Positions 53,148-62,144 of a stretch of 64,000 bases of DNA are shown here, in pieces. The notes beneath the pieces are model-generated. The model saw only the letters and a list, made by a program, of their open reading frames with translations, was not told the DNA's origin and made no database searches. The first letter of the stretch is position 1. Each line of letters begins with the position of its first letter. This DNA comes from PALSA-350 sp963794165 (lineage in GTDB: Bacteria > Acidobacteriota > Terriglobia > Terriglobales > Acidobacteriaceae): contig CAWCCT010000012.1 in assembly GCA_963794165.1 (NCBI GenBank), positions 372,001 to 436,000 on the forward strand. The letters are read 5' to 3'. Both the position numbers and the translations under genes were made by a program.

Positions 53148-53939
53148 TTACCAGCCAAACATCTTGTTGAGCAGTCCCGACGAGTGCTTGGGATCCAGCT
53201 CCGAGTGCAGGCCGTCGGGTTCAGGTTGCGGGGGCATATTTTCGCCGAAAAAGGCCGCGTGAGGATTGTGCATGCACAGCCGGTCTGCAGTCTCGACGCC
53301 ATATTTGTCTGCCACAAATTCATACGCGTCCCGCAACATCGGGGGCCGCGAAGTCAGATCATGGGCGTCGGTAGCAATAAAATTCACCCAATTCCGGCGC
53401 AGCAGCTCGTGGGAAACCCGCTGCGCAATCTTGCCAAAACGGCCGGTCAGGGAAGCGGCGGTGATTTGAATTAAGCAGCCCGCGCGCAGCCAGTCCGCCA
53501 TTCGCTCCGGATACCGCGCCAGCACCGGATTGCGCTCTGGATGAGTAATGATCGATGTCAGTCCGGCCATGCCCAGACGAAAAAAGATCTCCTTCATGTT
53601 CTGGGAAATTCCGTGATCGGGGAACTCCACCAGCAGGTATTGCTTGCCATTGATGGAGAACTTCGCCGGGTTGGCGATCGCATCCTCAATGTTGTCGAAC
53701 ATGAGGTGGAAGTCACAGCCGAGCCCGAGCGTAATGCGGCTCCCCAATCGCTCCCGGACCATTTCCAGCCGCTCGGCATTCAAGGCCGGATCAAACTTGA
53801 AATGCTCACTCGAGTGGGGAGTGCACACGATATGGGTGACCCCATTCTGCAGTGACATCTCGGCCATTGCCACCGAGATCTCAATATCGGAAGGTCCGTC
53901 GTCCAGGCCAAACAACAAATGGTGGTGTATATCGATCAT
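53148..53939 (-). CDS. CpsB/CapC-type tyrosine-protein phosphatase (PHP fold)
   Basis: A 263-residue metal-dependent phosphatase of the PHP superfamily that removes phosphate from bacterial tyrosine kinases controlling capsule or exopolysaccharide export. Metal ligands are visible: MIDIHHHLLFGLDDG (H5, H7), IVCTPHSSEHF, IITHPERN and FIATDAHDL. Length is family-typical. No BY-kinase or capsule genes are in the window, so its partner lies elsewhere. It is 12 bp downstream of purQ. Confidence 0.88.
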   Translation of the reverse strand: MIDIHHHLLFGLDDGPSDIEISVAMAEMSLQNGVTHIVCTPHSSEHFKFDPALNAERLEMVRERLGSRITLGLGCDFHLMFDNIEDAIANPAKFSINGKQYLLVEFPDHGISQNMKEIFFRLGMAGLTSIITHPERNPVLARYPERMADWLRAGCLIQITAASLTGRFGKIAQRVSHELLRRNWVNFIATDAHDLTSRPPMLRDAYEFVADKYGVETADRLCMHNPHAAFFGENMPPQPEPDGLHSELDPKHSSGLLNKMFGW

Positions 53940-53951
53940 GAAGATCCTGAC

Positions 53952-54644
53952 TTACGCGGTCATGGCATTAACAAGTGACGCAAATAGCAACAAGCCGTCC
54001 GACGAGCCCAGTATGGCCTCGCTCGAGCGGTCCGGATGGGGCATCATGCCCAGCACATTGTGCCCCTCGCTATATACCCCCGCAATGCAACTAATGGAAC
54101 CATTGGGGTTGGCGGACGGGGTTACCTCGCCAGTCTGGGTGCAATAGCGGAAGGCAATGCGATCACCCCGCTCCAGTTCAGCCAGCGTGGCCGGCTCGCA
54201 GAAATAGTTTCCCTCCATATGCCCAATGGGGATCTTCAACACCTGTCCCGGCCGCAGCGCTTGAGTAAAGGGGCTGTGGGCGGTTTCGGTGCGCACATAG
54301 ACTTGCTTGCAGATATACCGCAGCCCGGCATTTCTCAGCAGCGCTCCGGGCAGCAGGCCACTCTCGCACAGAATCTGGAATCCATTGCAAATGCCCAGTA
54401 CCAGCCCTCCCTTGGCGGCAAACTTCTTGACCGACTGCATCACCGGCGAGAAGCGAGCGATCGCCCCGGTTCTGAGGTAGTCCCCATAGGCAAATCCACC
54501 CGGTACCACGATAGCGTCGCAGTTCTCTAGGTTCTCTGACTCGTGCCACAGAAACGTGGCTGGCTGATCAGCGATTTCCCGCAAAGCGTAAAACGCATCG
54601 TGGTCGCAATTGGAGCCGGGGAAAACAAGCACGCCGAATTTCAT
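53952..54644 (-). CDS. purQ: Phosphoribosylformylglycinamidine synthase subunit PurQ (glutamine amidotransferase)
   Basis: A 230-residue class-I glutamine amidotransferase subunit supplying ammonia to PurL in step 4 of purine biosynthesis. Nucleophile C86 sits in GLVLGICNGFQIL, the oxyanion region is VPGGFAYGDYLRTG, and the His/Glu dyad is in MMPHPDRSSEA. The small PurQ form implies a separate PurS and PurL, neither of which is in the window. Confidence 0.95.
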   Translation of the reverse strand: MKFGVLVFPGSNCDHDAFYALREIADQPATFLWHESENLENCDAIVVPGGFAYGDYLRTGAIARFSPVMQSVKKFAAKGGLVLGICNGFQILCESGLLPGALLRNAGLRYICKQVYVRTETAHSPFTQALRPGQVLKIPIGHMEGNYFCEPATLAELERGDRIAFRYCTQTGEVTPSANPNGSISCIAGVYSEGHNVLGMMPHPDRSSEAILGSSDGLLLFASLVNAMTA

Positions 54645-54699
54645 ACTGATAGGCTAGCAGTTTTGCCTTGCTGCGGCAGTGCCTGGGTAGTTACAAGGC

Positions 54700-55320
54700 T
54701 TGGATGCCGCCTATCTGCTGGAGTATCGTCAAAAGATGGGCGATCCGTTACCAGACGACTCCAGGCCCGATGACCCCCCGGCATTAGAGCCCCTCCCGCC
54801 CCCGTCCCCCCCGCCGGCTCCTCCTTTAGCTACCCAAACCTCGGCCCCGAATCCTGCTAACAAAGGCGCTCTCCATCTGCGGACGGCCGGCTCGGCGCTG
54901 GTCAACTGGTGGCGGGCTGTAACCATTCAGGGGCTCTGTGTCGCTGTTCTGTGGCTGATCGGGCTGCTGCTGCTGGGCGTGCCGCTGGCTCCCGTCTGGG
55001 CTTTGATTGCCGGGTTAATGACCCTGGTTCCCAATTTTGGTGGCGTCATAGCTCTTTTGGGGCCCGCATTCTCTATCTTGGTCAGCCAACCCAGCATGTA
55101 TCGTTTGTGCATCCTGCTGGGGCTCTATGCGGTCATCGTGGTGATTGATCAGCTGATGCTGCAACCACTGATCATGAAGCGTGTGACCCGCGTGCCGGTG
55201 TGGGCCTCCATCCTGGCTCCCATCGTGCTCGGCATTATTATTCCCTTTTGGGGAATTCTCCTGGCGCCACCTTTGCTCGCCGTCGTTTATGCTTTCCGCC
55301 GCCCCCGCCCCTCGCCGTAG
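54700..55320 (+). CDS. Half-length AI-2E-family (PerM/UPF0118) membrane protein
   Basis: A 206-residue protein. After a Pro-rich hydrophilic N-terminus (PPALEPLPPPSPPPAPPLAT), four to five hydrophobic segments match the C-terminal half of the AI-2E exporter family: VWALIAGLMTLVPNFGGVIA, LYAVIVVIDQLMLQPLIMKR and APIVLGIIIPFWGILLAPPL. Family members are about 350 residues with eight helices, so this is a truncated version. The start is TTG 54700. It may be a decayed or reduced transporter. Confidence 0.65.
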   Translation: MDAAYLLEYRQKMGDPLPDDSRPDDPPALEPLPPPSPPPAPPLATQTSAPNPANKGALHLRTAGSALVNWWRAVTIQGLCVAVLWLIGLLLLGVPLAPVWALIAGLMTLVPNFGGVIALLGPAFSILVSQPSMYRLCILLGLYAVIVVIDQLMLQPLIMKRVTRVPVWASILAPIVLGIIIPFWGILLAPPLLAVVYAFRRPRPSP

Positions 55321-55407
55321 AAAGGCCTCCGCCGCAAGTGCTATACTCGCCTTTCGCCGCGAGATTTACGGCAAAAGAGAGCCTTCTTACAGGCACCAGA
55401 GGTATCC

Positions 55408-56157
55408 ATGTCCGGCCACTCTAAATGGGCCACAATCAAGCACAAAAAAGGCGCTCTGGACGCCAAACGCGGCAAGATTTTCACCCGTCTGATTCGGGAA
55501 ATCACCATGGCCGCGCGCCAGGGCGGCGGGGACCCGGATGCCAACCCCCGGTTGCGCGGAGCCGTTGCCGCGGCCAAAGCTGAGAACATGCCGGCCGACA
55601 ATATCAAGCGCGCCATCCAGCGCGGTACTGGGGAATTGCCAGGTTCCATTTATGAGGAGATCTCTTTCGAAGGCTACGGCCCGGGAGGGGTGGCGCTGAT
55701 TGTCGAAGTCACCACCGACAATCGCAACCGCACCGTCAGCGAAGTTCGCCATGCCTTCTCCAAGAATGGTGGCAACCTGGGTGAACCCAATTCGGTCCGC
55801 TTCATGTTCGCCAAGAAGGGTTTGATTGCCATTCCCAAGGCCGCGGCGGATGAAGATAAGTTGATGAACATTGTTCTCGACGCCGGTGGGGACGACTTGA
55901 ACGACGAGGGCGAAAACTGGGAGATTCTAACTGACCCTTCCGCATACGAGGCGGTGGCCAACGCGGTCAAGGCAGCCAAGGTGGAGACCTCGCTTTCTGA
56001 GATCACCATGATCGCTTCTACTTACACCAAGCTCGAGGGCACCGTAGCCGCGCAGATGATCCGCCTGCTCGAAGCCCTGGAGGATCTGGACGACGTGCAG
56101 AACGTCTATTCGAACTTCGATCTTGACGCCACACAGTACGAAGAAGTCGCTGGCTAG
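55408..56157 (+). CDS. YebC/PmpR-family transcription/translation regulator
   Basis: A 249-residue member of the YebC/TACO1 family. It has the N-terminal signature SGHSKWATIKHKKGALDAKR, NPRLRGAVAAAKAENMPADN and the central KRAIQRGTGELPGSIYEEIS with KNGGNLGEPNSVRFMFAKKG. Members act in translation of polyproline stretches or as DNA-binding regulators. Length is normal. It is separated by 87 bp from the upstream membrane gene. Confidence 0.93.
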   Translation: MSGHSKWATIKHKKGALDAKRGKIFTRLIREITMAARQGGGDPDANPRLRGAVAAAKAENMPADNIKRAIQRGTGELPGSIYEEISFEGYGPGGVALIVEVTTDNRNRTVSEVRHAFSKNGGNLGEPNSVRFMFAKKGLIAIPKAAADEDKLMNIVLDAGGDDLNDEGENWEILTDPSAYEAVANAVKAAKVETSLSEITMIASTYTKLEGTVAAQMIRLLEALEDLDDVQNVYSNFDLDATQYEEVAG

Positions 56158-56192
56158 ATCACCCGACCTTCCAACTCTCTCCTGCCCGCGTT

Positions 56193-56948
56193 TTGCGCGA
56201 GTTGCGGGGGGAATCTCGATTGAAAGAAGGGAAAGCCCCGATTAACAGCGCACGTCTTGCTGCCGCGATCATCTTTGCTTGCCTCGCAGCCCTGCTATCG
56301 CCGGGAGCCGTGGCCCAGGACCATGGCCCCGATCCCACTCTGCTGACCAGCCGCCCCTGGGAGTACGGAGCCTTTGTCAATGGAGGTTTCGGCACCGCCA
56401 ATCGTGCGGATTACAGATTTCTATGGGCAGGCCTGCATGGCGGCAAGGTACTCACCAATCCTCATGGAAAAGGGATATTACGGGGACAGTTCGAACTAGC
56501 CTCGGAGTTCATGCCTCTCTGGCAGGCGTACGTGCCGAAATATTTGCGCGCGAATTGTTACCAGCAACCGGGTGGTCCGCTGTCTTGCAGCAACCTGTTT
56601 CCCACCGGGGGCACTTACACCGGGATCAGCGTTACGCCCGTCATCCTGCGCTGGAACCTGAGCAGCGGCCATCGGCTCTTACCCTGGATTCAAGGCGCAG
56701 GCGGCCTTATCTGGACGAATCATAAATTTCCACCCATAGGTCCGTATCCCGTGCCCAACCATCTCGGGACCAGCGTTTTTAATTTCACCCCGCAGTTTGG
56801 TTTGGGGGTGCAATATTTCGTCAAGCCGCGGCAATCAATTTCCATATCCGCCAACGCGGTGCACATCTCGAACGCCAGCTTGGGGGATTCGAATCCCGGC
56901 GTGAACGCGAGCGTTCAGTTTTCCATCGGCTACACCTGGTGGAAATGA
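56193..56948 (+). CDS. PagL-like lipid A 3-O-deacylase family protein
   Basis: An exported protein of up to 251 residues with a signal sequence (AAIIFACLAALLSPGAVAQ). The rest reads as an outer-membrane beta barrel ending in aromatic IGYTWWK. The PagL/acyloxyacyl hydrolase motif HISNASL (H224, S226, N227) is present near the C-terminus, but the position of the PagL Glu appears to be Asn238. Activity on lipid A is therefore uncertain. The start is a TTG at 56193; a TTG at 56220 is an alternative. Confidence 0.68.
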   Translation: MRELRGESRLKEGKAPINSARLAAAIIFACLAALLSPGAVAQDHGPDPTLLTSRPWEYGAFVNGGFGTANRADYRFLWAGLHGGKVLTNPHGKGILRGQFELASEFMPLWQAYVPKYLRANCYQQPGGPLSCSNLFPTGGTYTGISVTPVILRWNLSSGHRLLPWIQGAGGLIWTNHKFPPIGPYPVPNHLGTSVFNFTPQFGLGVQYFVKPRQSISISANAVHISNASLGDSNPGVNASVQFSIGYTWWK

Positions 56949-56954
56949 GCATTT

Positions 56955-57875
56955 ATGAACGAAACCCTCATCGAGTGCGTGCCTAATTTCTCTGAGGGCA
57001 GCGACCGCAATAAAGTCCGTGCCATCGTGGACGCCATGCGCGTGGACGGTGTCTCCCTGTTGGATTGGTCGCTGGACAGCGACCATAATCGCTCCGTGGT
57101 GACCATCGCCGGCCCTCCTCAGGCGGTGGTGGAGGCGGCCATTCGCGCCGCCGGCAAGGCAGCGGAGCTCATCGATCTGACTGCACAACGGGGGGTCCAT
57201 CCGCGTATCGGGGCCACCGACGTCATCCCCTTTGTACCCGTGTCCGGCATCTCTCTGGCCCAATGCGCCATCCTGGCTCGCCAGGCCGGCCTCGAAATCT
57301 GGAAGCGCCACAACATTCCGATCTATTTTTATGAAGCGGCAGCCTCCCGTCCCGACCGTGCCCTTTTGGAACAGGTTCGGCAGGGTCAGTTCGAGGGCTT
57401 GCGCGAGCTGGTCTTGCGGGATGCAGCACGCCGTCCCGATTTGGGAGGCCCCGAACTGCACCCCACCGCCGGTGCCAGCGCCGTGGGAGCACGCAAATTC
57501 CTCATCGCCTACAACCTTTACCTGGACCGGCGCGATGTCACCACCGCGCGTGCCATCGCCAAGGCCCTAAGGGCCTCGAATGGCGGGCTTTTGGGGGTCA
57601 AGGCCATGGGTGTGCTGGTTCAGGGAAGAGCCCAGATTTCGCTCAATATTACGGATTTCCGTCTCACCTCTGTGGGCCAGGCGTTTGCGGCCGTAAGCCG
57701 ACTGGCGGCGGCGCATGGTGCCAAGGTTGTAGACGCCGAACTCGTCGGTCTACTTCCGGAAGAGGCATTTGAGCGAGATAGTGATTGGGTGCGTCTAATA
57801 GAGGGGTTCAAGCCGGAGGAGAGGATCCTCGAACGGCGGCTGAAGCAGCCTTTGGCATGGCCGACTCTACGATAA
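56955..57875 (+). CDS. ftcD: Glutamate formimidoyltransferase (FtcD N-terminal domain type)
   Basis: A 306-residue enzyme transferring a formimino group from formiminoglutamate to tetrahydrofolate in histidine degradation. Signature ECVPNFSEGSDRNKVRAIVD, the DHNRSVVTIAGPP motif, HPRIGATDVIPFVPV and GARKFLIAYNLYL are all typical. It is the single transferase domain without the cyclodeaminase half. No other hut genes are present. ATG 56955 lies 6 bp after the previous stop. Confidence 0.93.
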   Translation: MNETLIECVPNFSEGSDRNKVRAIVDAMRVDGVSLLDWSLDSDHNRSVVTIAGPPQAVVEAAIRAAGKAAELIDLTAQRGVHPRIGATDVIPFVPVSGISLAQCAILARQAGLEIWKRHNIPIYFYEAAASRPDRALLEQVRQGQFEGLRELVLRDAARRPDLGGPELHPTAGASAVGARKFLIAYNLYLDRRDVTTARAIAKALRASNGGLLGVKAMGVLVQGRAQISLNITDFRLTSVGQAFAAVSRLAAAHGAKVVDAELVGLLPEEAFERDSDWVRLIEGFKPEERILERRLKQPLAWPTLR

Positions 57876-57950
57876 AGCATAAGATGGAGATACTGGGTTT
57901 AAAGCCTGCTTACATTTTTTTTGTAGTCCCCCCAGGGAAGGAAAGACCCA

Positions 57951-58904
57951 TTGATACAAGTCACTAAAAAATTGCAAACCAGCGCCATTGCCGGGCTGGC
58001 TCTTGCGCTCGTTCTCCCCGCTACTGCCGCTCAGCTCGGACAAGACGCACGCGCCGCTATTCCAAAGGATGTTCAGCAACTGATCGTGGTCGACTACCAC
58101 GCCATGCAGAACTCGCCGGCGGCCATGGACCTCAAGGCGCGTGTGCTGCCCCCGGAGTTGAAGCAACTGGAGCAGGCTCTCCGCACCTCTGGCCTCGACG
58201 ATAACCACGACATTGAAGAGCTGGCTTTCGCCTCTTTCCGCGGCGGCGGCAGCACCCGTATCGTAGGCTTGGCGCAAGGACAATTCTCGCTCGACGACAT
58301 TTTGGCCAACTTCAAGAAGCGCAAGGTAAAGCCCATCGTCTACCGGGAGAACCGCGTGTATCCCATGGGCCAATCCGGCATGCAGGTTGTCTTCCTGAAT
58401 CCCACCACGATGGTCTTTGGACAAACCGAAGCGCTCAAGGCAGCGCTCGATGCGCGCGACGGCCTAACCCCCAGTTTTCTCAACAACCGCACCATGCTGG
58501 ATCAGATGCAGTCCGTCGATACCGATGCGGTCTGGAGTCTCCTCGACCAGGAGGGCACGCAGACCATGATGCGCACCGTGCTGGGCGATGCTTCCCAGTT
58601 GACCGACTACGACACGGTAAAGAAACGCCTGCTTAGTTCCCGTTACTCGATGAACTTCGACAACGGGGTCAAGTTCTCACTCGACGTTATTACGCCCGAC
58701 ACCATCTCCGCCGCCACCATGGCTTCGCTCCTGAATGCGGCGGCCTTGTACAAGAAGGTAAGTGGCACGGCGGCGGAGAAGCAGGCCATCGACAACACCA
58801 CCATCAACTCCAGCGGAGGCACCCTGGACGTGCGCTTCGTTTCATCGGACAGCCAATTCTCCAGCCTGCTGCAATCGAGCTTGTTCCAGTCGGTGGTCAG
58901 GTAG
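57951..58904 (+). CDS. Exported hypothetical protein
   Basis: A 317-residue protein with a signal peptide (SAIAGLALALVLPATAAQ). The body has alternating alpha/beta character (DVQQLIVVDYHAMQNSPAAM, FRGGGSTRIVGLAQGQFSLD, SGMQVVFLNPTTMVFGQTEA) and resembles Acidobacteria-specific secreted proteins of unknown function. The start is TTG 57951 with GGGAAGGAAAG upstream. No catalytic motif is recognised. Confidence 0.72.
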   Translation: MIQVTKKLQTSAIAGLALALVLPATAAQLGQDARAAIPKDVQQLIVVDYHAMQNSPAAMDLKARVLPPELKQLEQALRTSGLDDNHDIEELAFASFRGGGSTRIVGLAQGQFSLDDILANFKKRKVKPIVYRENRVYPMGQSGMQVVFLNPTTMVFGQTEALKAALDARDGLTPSFLNNRTMLDQMQSVDTDAVWSLLDQEGTQTMMRTVLGDASQLTDYDTVKKRLLSSRYSMNFDNGVKFSLDVITPDTISAATMASLLNAAALYKKVSGTAAEKQAIDNTTINSSGGTLDVRFVSSDSQFSSLLQSSLFQSVVR

Positions 58905-58905
58905 C

Positions 58906-59271
58906 TTATTTCGGATTGGTCAGGTTGGGGGCCCACGTCACGGCGCCCCCATCATCGATCTTGACCAGAAGTGAGCCTTGATCTCCCAGCTCTACCTTGG
59001 GACCCTGCGCCGTCCGCGTGTGGCCGGACGCGTCCTCATACTGCAGCGATAACAAACCTGGTCCCTGAACCTTGAAGCGGTAGTGATAGCTGGCGCCGCT
59101 TGTCAGCACGTTGGCACCGAAGCTGGCGCTAGGGTAATCAAACTCCATCACGTGCACGGTAGGGCCCTGGTTCAAAATTGTGACGTCGACAAAACGCGAT
59201 TTGCACCCAGCGCACGCCAGCAACAGCAGCACTGGCAACAACGTTAGCCGATTTAGGATGTTTTTTTTCAA
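58906..59271 (-). CDS. Small lipoprotein of unknown function
   Basis: A 121-residue protein whose N-terminus (KKNILNRLTLLPVLLLLACA) leads to a lipobox CAGC. The mature part is beta-rich (VTILNQGPTVHVMEFDYPSA, YRFKVQGPGLLSLQYEDASG). TTG 59271 is chosen because the signal begins there; the longer open frame runs into a repeat element. Function unknown. Confidence 0.7.
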   Translation of the reverse strand: MKKNILNRLTLLPVLLLLACAGCKSRFVDVTILNQGPTVHVMEFDYPSASFGANVLTSGASYHYRFKVQGPGLLSLQYEDASGHTRTAQGPKVELGDQGSLLVKIDDGGAVTWAPNLTNPK

Positions 59272-59331
59272 AACTCCAACAACCTCGTCATCCTGAGCGG
59301 ATTTTTTTCCATCCCCAACCCGCCACAAAGT

Positions 59332-59630
59332 CGTCATCCTGAGCGGAGCGCCTTTTTGCGCGGAGTCGAAGGACCCGGCGGTGCTTATCTTGCCCATGCT
59401 GCTCGGAGCTTTTCGACCACCTAAGCCAGAGAACAGGATTTGCTGCGGTACGATATCTTTTCATGCGCCGTAATTAATCCCATCCTCGGTTCTGAGCAAG
59501 GTCTGGCGGCTTCCATGGTTGAAAAGCTCCGAGCAGCATGGGCAAGATAAGCACCGCCGGGGTTCCCTCGGCTACGCTCGGGACAGGCTCTTCCGACTCC
59601 GCGCCAAAAGGCGCTCCGCTCAGGATGACG
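59332..59630. repeat. Long inverted repeat, family D
   Basis: The left arm CGTCATCCTGAGCGGAGCGC to TTTTCGACC (59332-59418) and the right arm from GGTTGAAAAGCTCCGAGCAG to GGAGCGGACG-type ends at 59630 are reverse complements, apart from an extra ~30 bp in the right arm (GTTCCCTCGGCTACGCTCGG). A partial extra copy of GTCATCCTGAGCGG lies at 59287. The end sequence GTCATCCTGAG is shared with family A copy 1. The 485 bp gap 59272-59756 holds this and the tail noted at 59699-59756. Confidence 0.75.
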
Positions 59631-59756
59631 GTTTTATGGGAGTTGGAAAATACCAGCGTCTTCTCGGATATCAATTCTCGCTAAACAAGTTGGCGATTAA
59701 AAGGGCTACATCCTGGGCCATTTTCATGGCGCGACTGAACTCCGGACGCCCCAAAC

Positions 59757-60521
59757 TCACAGCACGGTCTTTCGTTCCAAAATCCGCGCCGTCAACACCA
59801 CTCCGGTCTCGTTATTATGCAGGGTGAGCGGAAAAGCCAGCACATTCCATACCCACTCTTCGCCCTTCCGAGGCAGGTTTAAAAGCCCGCGATAAGTGCG
59901 ATCGATATACGTCTCCCGCTTCTCCGCTACTGTCCGCAGAATTTCCTTCCAGTCCGCCGCCAGGTCGGGCATCTCGACGAACATGTTCTTTCCCGGGAAC
60001 CAATCCCGAGGCCGCTCCAGCAGGCGCGCACAGGATTCGTTGACGTACATCCACTCCCCCGCGCCGTCCAGGATCTCCAGTACTACGTCCTCGCCGATCG
60101 CCATACTGATGCGGGAGTAGAAGAAGTCGCGTGCGTCCACCACCACCGGCTTGCCCCGGTGCTTGGCTTCAAAGGAGCGCAGGGCAGTGATCAGATCGTC
60201 GACTGAGCTGTACCCCTTGAGCAGGTGCATGTCTTCCACCCCGCCAAAGCGCCTCTCCAGGGTGGCGGAGAGGATGATGATGGGTACTTCCGGCCGGCGG
60301 CCGCGCAGGATGTCGGCCACATCGGTACCGAACTGCCCGGCGCCGAGATGATAATCCAGCACCGCGATATCGATCTGGTTGAGTAGCTTCTCCGCTTCGC
60401 GGACGGTGTTCGCCGTGTCAGTCAGGTAGCCGTGTTTGCGCAGGATCGCGGCTCGAAGGAGCAGGTTCTCTGGATCGTCGTCAAGGAGCAATACGCGGAT
60501 GGGATCTTCAACCAGGTGCAA
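59757..60521 (-). CDS. Response regulator with C-terminal PAS domain
   Basis: A 254-residue protein. Residues ~5-120 form a receiver with the acidic patch LLLDDDPENL and phospho-acceptor Asp in IAVLDYHLGAG. Residues ~140-255 are a PAS-type sensor domain (ISMAIGEDVVLEILDGAGEW, NVLAFPLTLHNNETGVVLTA). TTG 60521 with GGAAGGAAG upstream is taken as start; the open frame reaches a TTG at 60605. It lacks an HTH or kinase domain. The homologous reading may continue past the stop in another frame (59699-59756), which would lengthen the C-terminus. Confidence 0.75.
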   Translation of the reverse strand: MHLVEDPIRVLLLDDDPENLLLRAAILRKHGYLTDTANTVREAEKLLNQIDIAVLDYHLGAGQFGTDVADILRGRRPEVPIIILSATLERRFGGVEDMHLLKGYSSVDDLITALRSFEAKHRGKPVVVDARDFFYSRISMAIGEDVVLEILDGAGEWMYVNESCARLLERPRDWFPGKNMFVEMPDLAADWKEILRTVAEKRETYIDRTYRGLLNLPRKGEEWVWNVLAFPLTLHNNETGVVLTARILERKTVL

Positions 60522-60631
60522 AATCTTCCTTCCCGTTACCGATATTTTGGTGCTGTCGGCTATGAGACTGAAATAGGATGCAGGCTTGGGCAAACATGCT
60601 GCCAAGCAGTAAGGTGATAATTTACAAAAAC

Positions 60632-61624
60632 TTAGGGCTTCTTGTGCATCTGTTTGACGAGCTCTGGCAAGCGACTGAATGCAGCCACGCTGCGCAACCA
60701 GCGTCGATGTTCAAATGCCGGCGAGCCGCTGATCATAGTGCCCGGCGCTACGTCGCCTGGAACCCCGGATTGCGCTGTGACCACCACACCATCGCCGATG
60801 AAACTATGGCCCACCACCCCCACCTGCCCAGCGAGCACCACGTTTTTCCCTACGCCTGAAGACCCGGCGAGTCCCACCTGGGCGCAAAGCAGAGTATCTT
60901 CTCCTACCGTCGATCCGTGGCCAACCTGGACCAGATTATCGATCTTTACTCCGCTCGCAATCTCGGTGTTGCCTACGCTGGCCCGGTCGATGCAGGAGTT
61001 GGCCTGTACCTCTACTCGGTCCCCGAGTACAACGGCGCCGCTTTGCGTGATTTTATGCCATTTGCCGTCCTCTGCCTTGGCGAATCCGAAGCCGTCCGGG
61101 CCCACAATCGCCCCATTCTGCAGGATGACACCGTCACCCAGCTGACAGCCCTCGCGAACCACCGCGTGGGCATGGGCCAGACATTCCTTTCCCAAGCGTG
61201 CTTGTGGATAAATAACCACATGCGGCAAAAGGGTCGTGCCCTCTCCGATGACGGCCCCGGCTCCGATCACCACATAGGCCCCGATATGCACCTTTTCGCC
61301 GATGGTGGCGCTGGGGTCGATTACCGCCGTGGGATGAATTCCCGGTGGGTATTGCGGCGCTGGGTGAAAGATGTCGATGGCGCGGGCGAAGGCCAGATAT
61401 GGATTGGCCGTCCGCAAAGTAGCAGCCGCCAGAGGCTCAAAATCCTCGGTCACCAGCACCGCCCCAGCTTTGGTGGTGCGGGCGTATGGCGTGTATTTGG
61501 GGTTGGCCACAAAGGTCAACTGGCCCGGACCTGCTCTCTCAATACCCTCCACCCCGGTGATCTCCTGTTCCTGGTCGCCATGGCAGGTGGCGCCAAGAAC
61601 GCGAGCGAGGTCGACAAGCTTCAT
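60632..61624 (-). CDS. lpxD: UDP-3-O-acylglucosamine N-acyltransferase (LpxD)
   Basis: A 330-residue lipid A biosynthetic enzyme. An N-terminal uridine-binding domain (residues 1-100, GIERAGPGQLTFVANPKYTP) precedes a left-handed beta helix of hexapeptide repeats (IDPSATIGEKVHIGAYVVIG and following). The catalytic His is in DNLVQVGHGSTVGEDT. Length is normal. Presence of LpxD indicates an outer membrane with lipid A. Transcription is on the minus strand. Confidence 0.95.
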   Translation of the reverse strand: MKLVDLARVLGATCHGDQEQEITGVEGIERAGPGQLTFVANPKYTPYARTTKAGAVLVTEDFEPLAAATLRTANPYLAFARAIDIFHPAPQYPPGIHPTAVIDPSATIGEKVHIGAYVVIGAGAVIGEGTTLLPHVVIYPQARLGKECLAHAHAVVREGCQLGDGVILQNGAIVGPDGFGFAKAEDGKWHKITQSGAVVLGDRVEVQANSCIDRASVGNTEIASGVKIDNLVQVGHGSTVGEDTLLCAQVGLAGSSGVGKNVVLAGQVGVVGHSFIGDGVVVTAQSGVPGDVAPGTMISGSPAFEHRRWLRSVAAFSRLPELVKQMHKKP

Positions 61625-61643
61625 GAAGGCGATTGTACCGAAC

Positions 61644-62144
61644 TCATGAGGACGAATTCTGGGCTTTAAACAGGCTCTCCTGCACCGCTTCGGCAGGTCC
61701 CCGGCGCGCCCCAGTCTTGATCACAGCGACAACATCCAGCTCCGCGACCGCTTGCCGGGGCAGAAAAATCCGCTGAGTATTCGACCGGGTGTCGGGAGGA
61801 ATGAGGAACAATCCCTCCCCCTCAAGCAGGGTCACATCGTTTTGCGCCAGTCCTTCGATCAGATCGTTATCTTTCAACCGCGCCCGAACCCACAACCCCT
61901 GACTTCGTGGACGGGTAACAAAGGTCTTACGCAGCAAACGCTCCGGCTGATTGGCATCCCCGGATTGAAAATCACGTACAAAGCAGATCCATTTCACTTC
62001 CGACATGGGCACCGGAATAAGCTTGCCCGCCAGATCAAGCAACTCGGCGTGTTCCTCGGCGATAAAAGCAGAAGGAGGAAGGTAACCGGAGAGCCAGTCC
62101 CGGCTCAACTTTCGTACGATGACTTTCTTGCGGCTGACTGGCAT
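61644..62144 (-). CDS. Conserved hypothetical protein
   Basis: A 166-residue cytosolic protein without recognised motifs. It begins MPVSRKKVIVRKLSRDWLSG and has beta-rich stretches (SEVKWICFVRDFQSG, RSNTQRIFLPRQAVAELDVV). ATG 62144 is used although the ribosome binding site is weak. It is 20 bp upstream of lpxD in the direction of transcription, so they are probably co-transcribed. A function in envelope biogenesis is only a neighbourhood guess. Confidence 0.65.
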   Translation of the reverse strand: MPVSRKKVIVRKLSRDWLSGYLPPSAFIAEEHAELLDLAGKLIPVPMSEVKWICFVRDFQSGDANQPERLLRKTFVTRPRSQGLWVRARLKDNDLIEGLAQNDVTLLEGEGLFLIPPDTRSNTQRIFLPRQAVAELDVVAVIKTGARRGPAEAVQESLFKAQNSSS

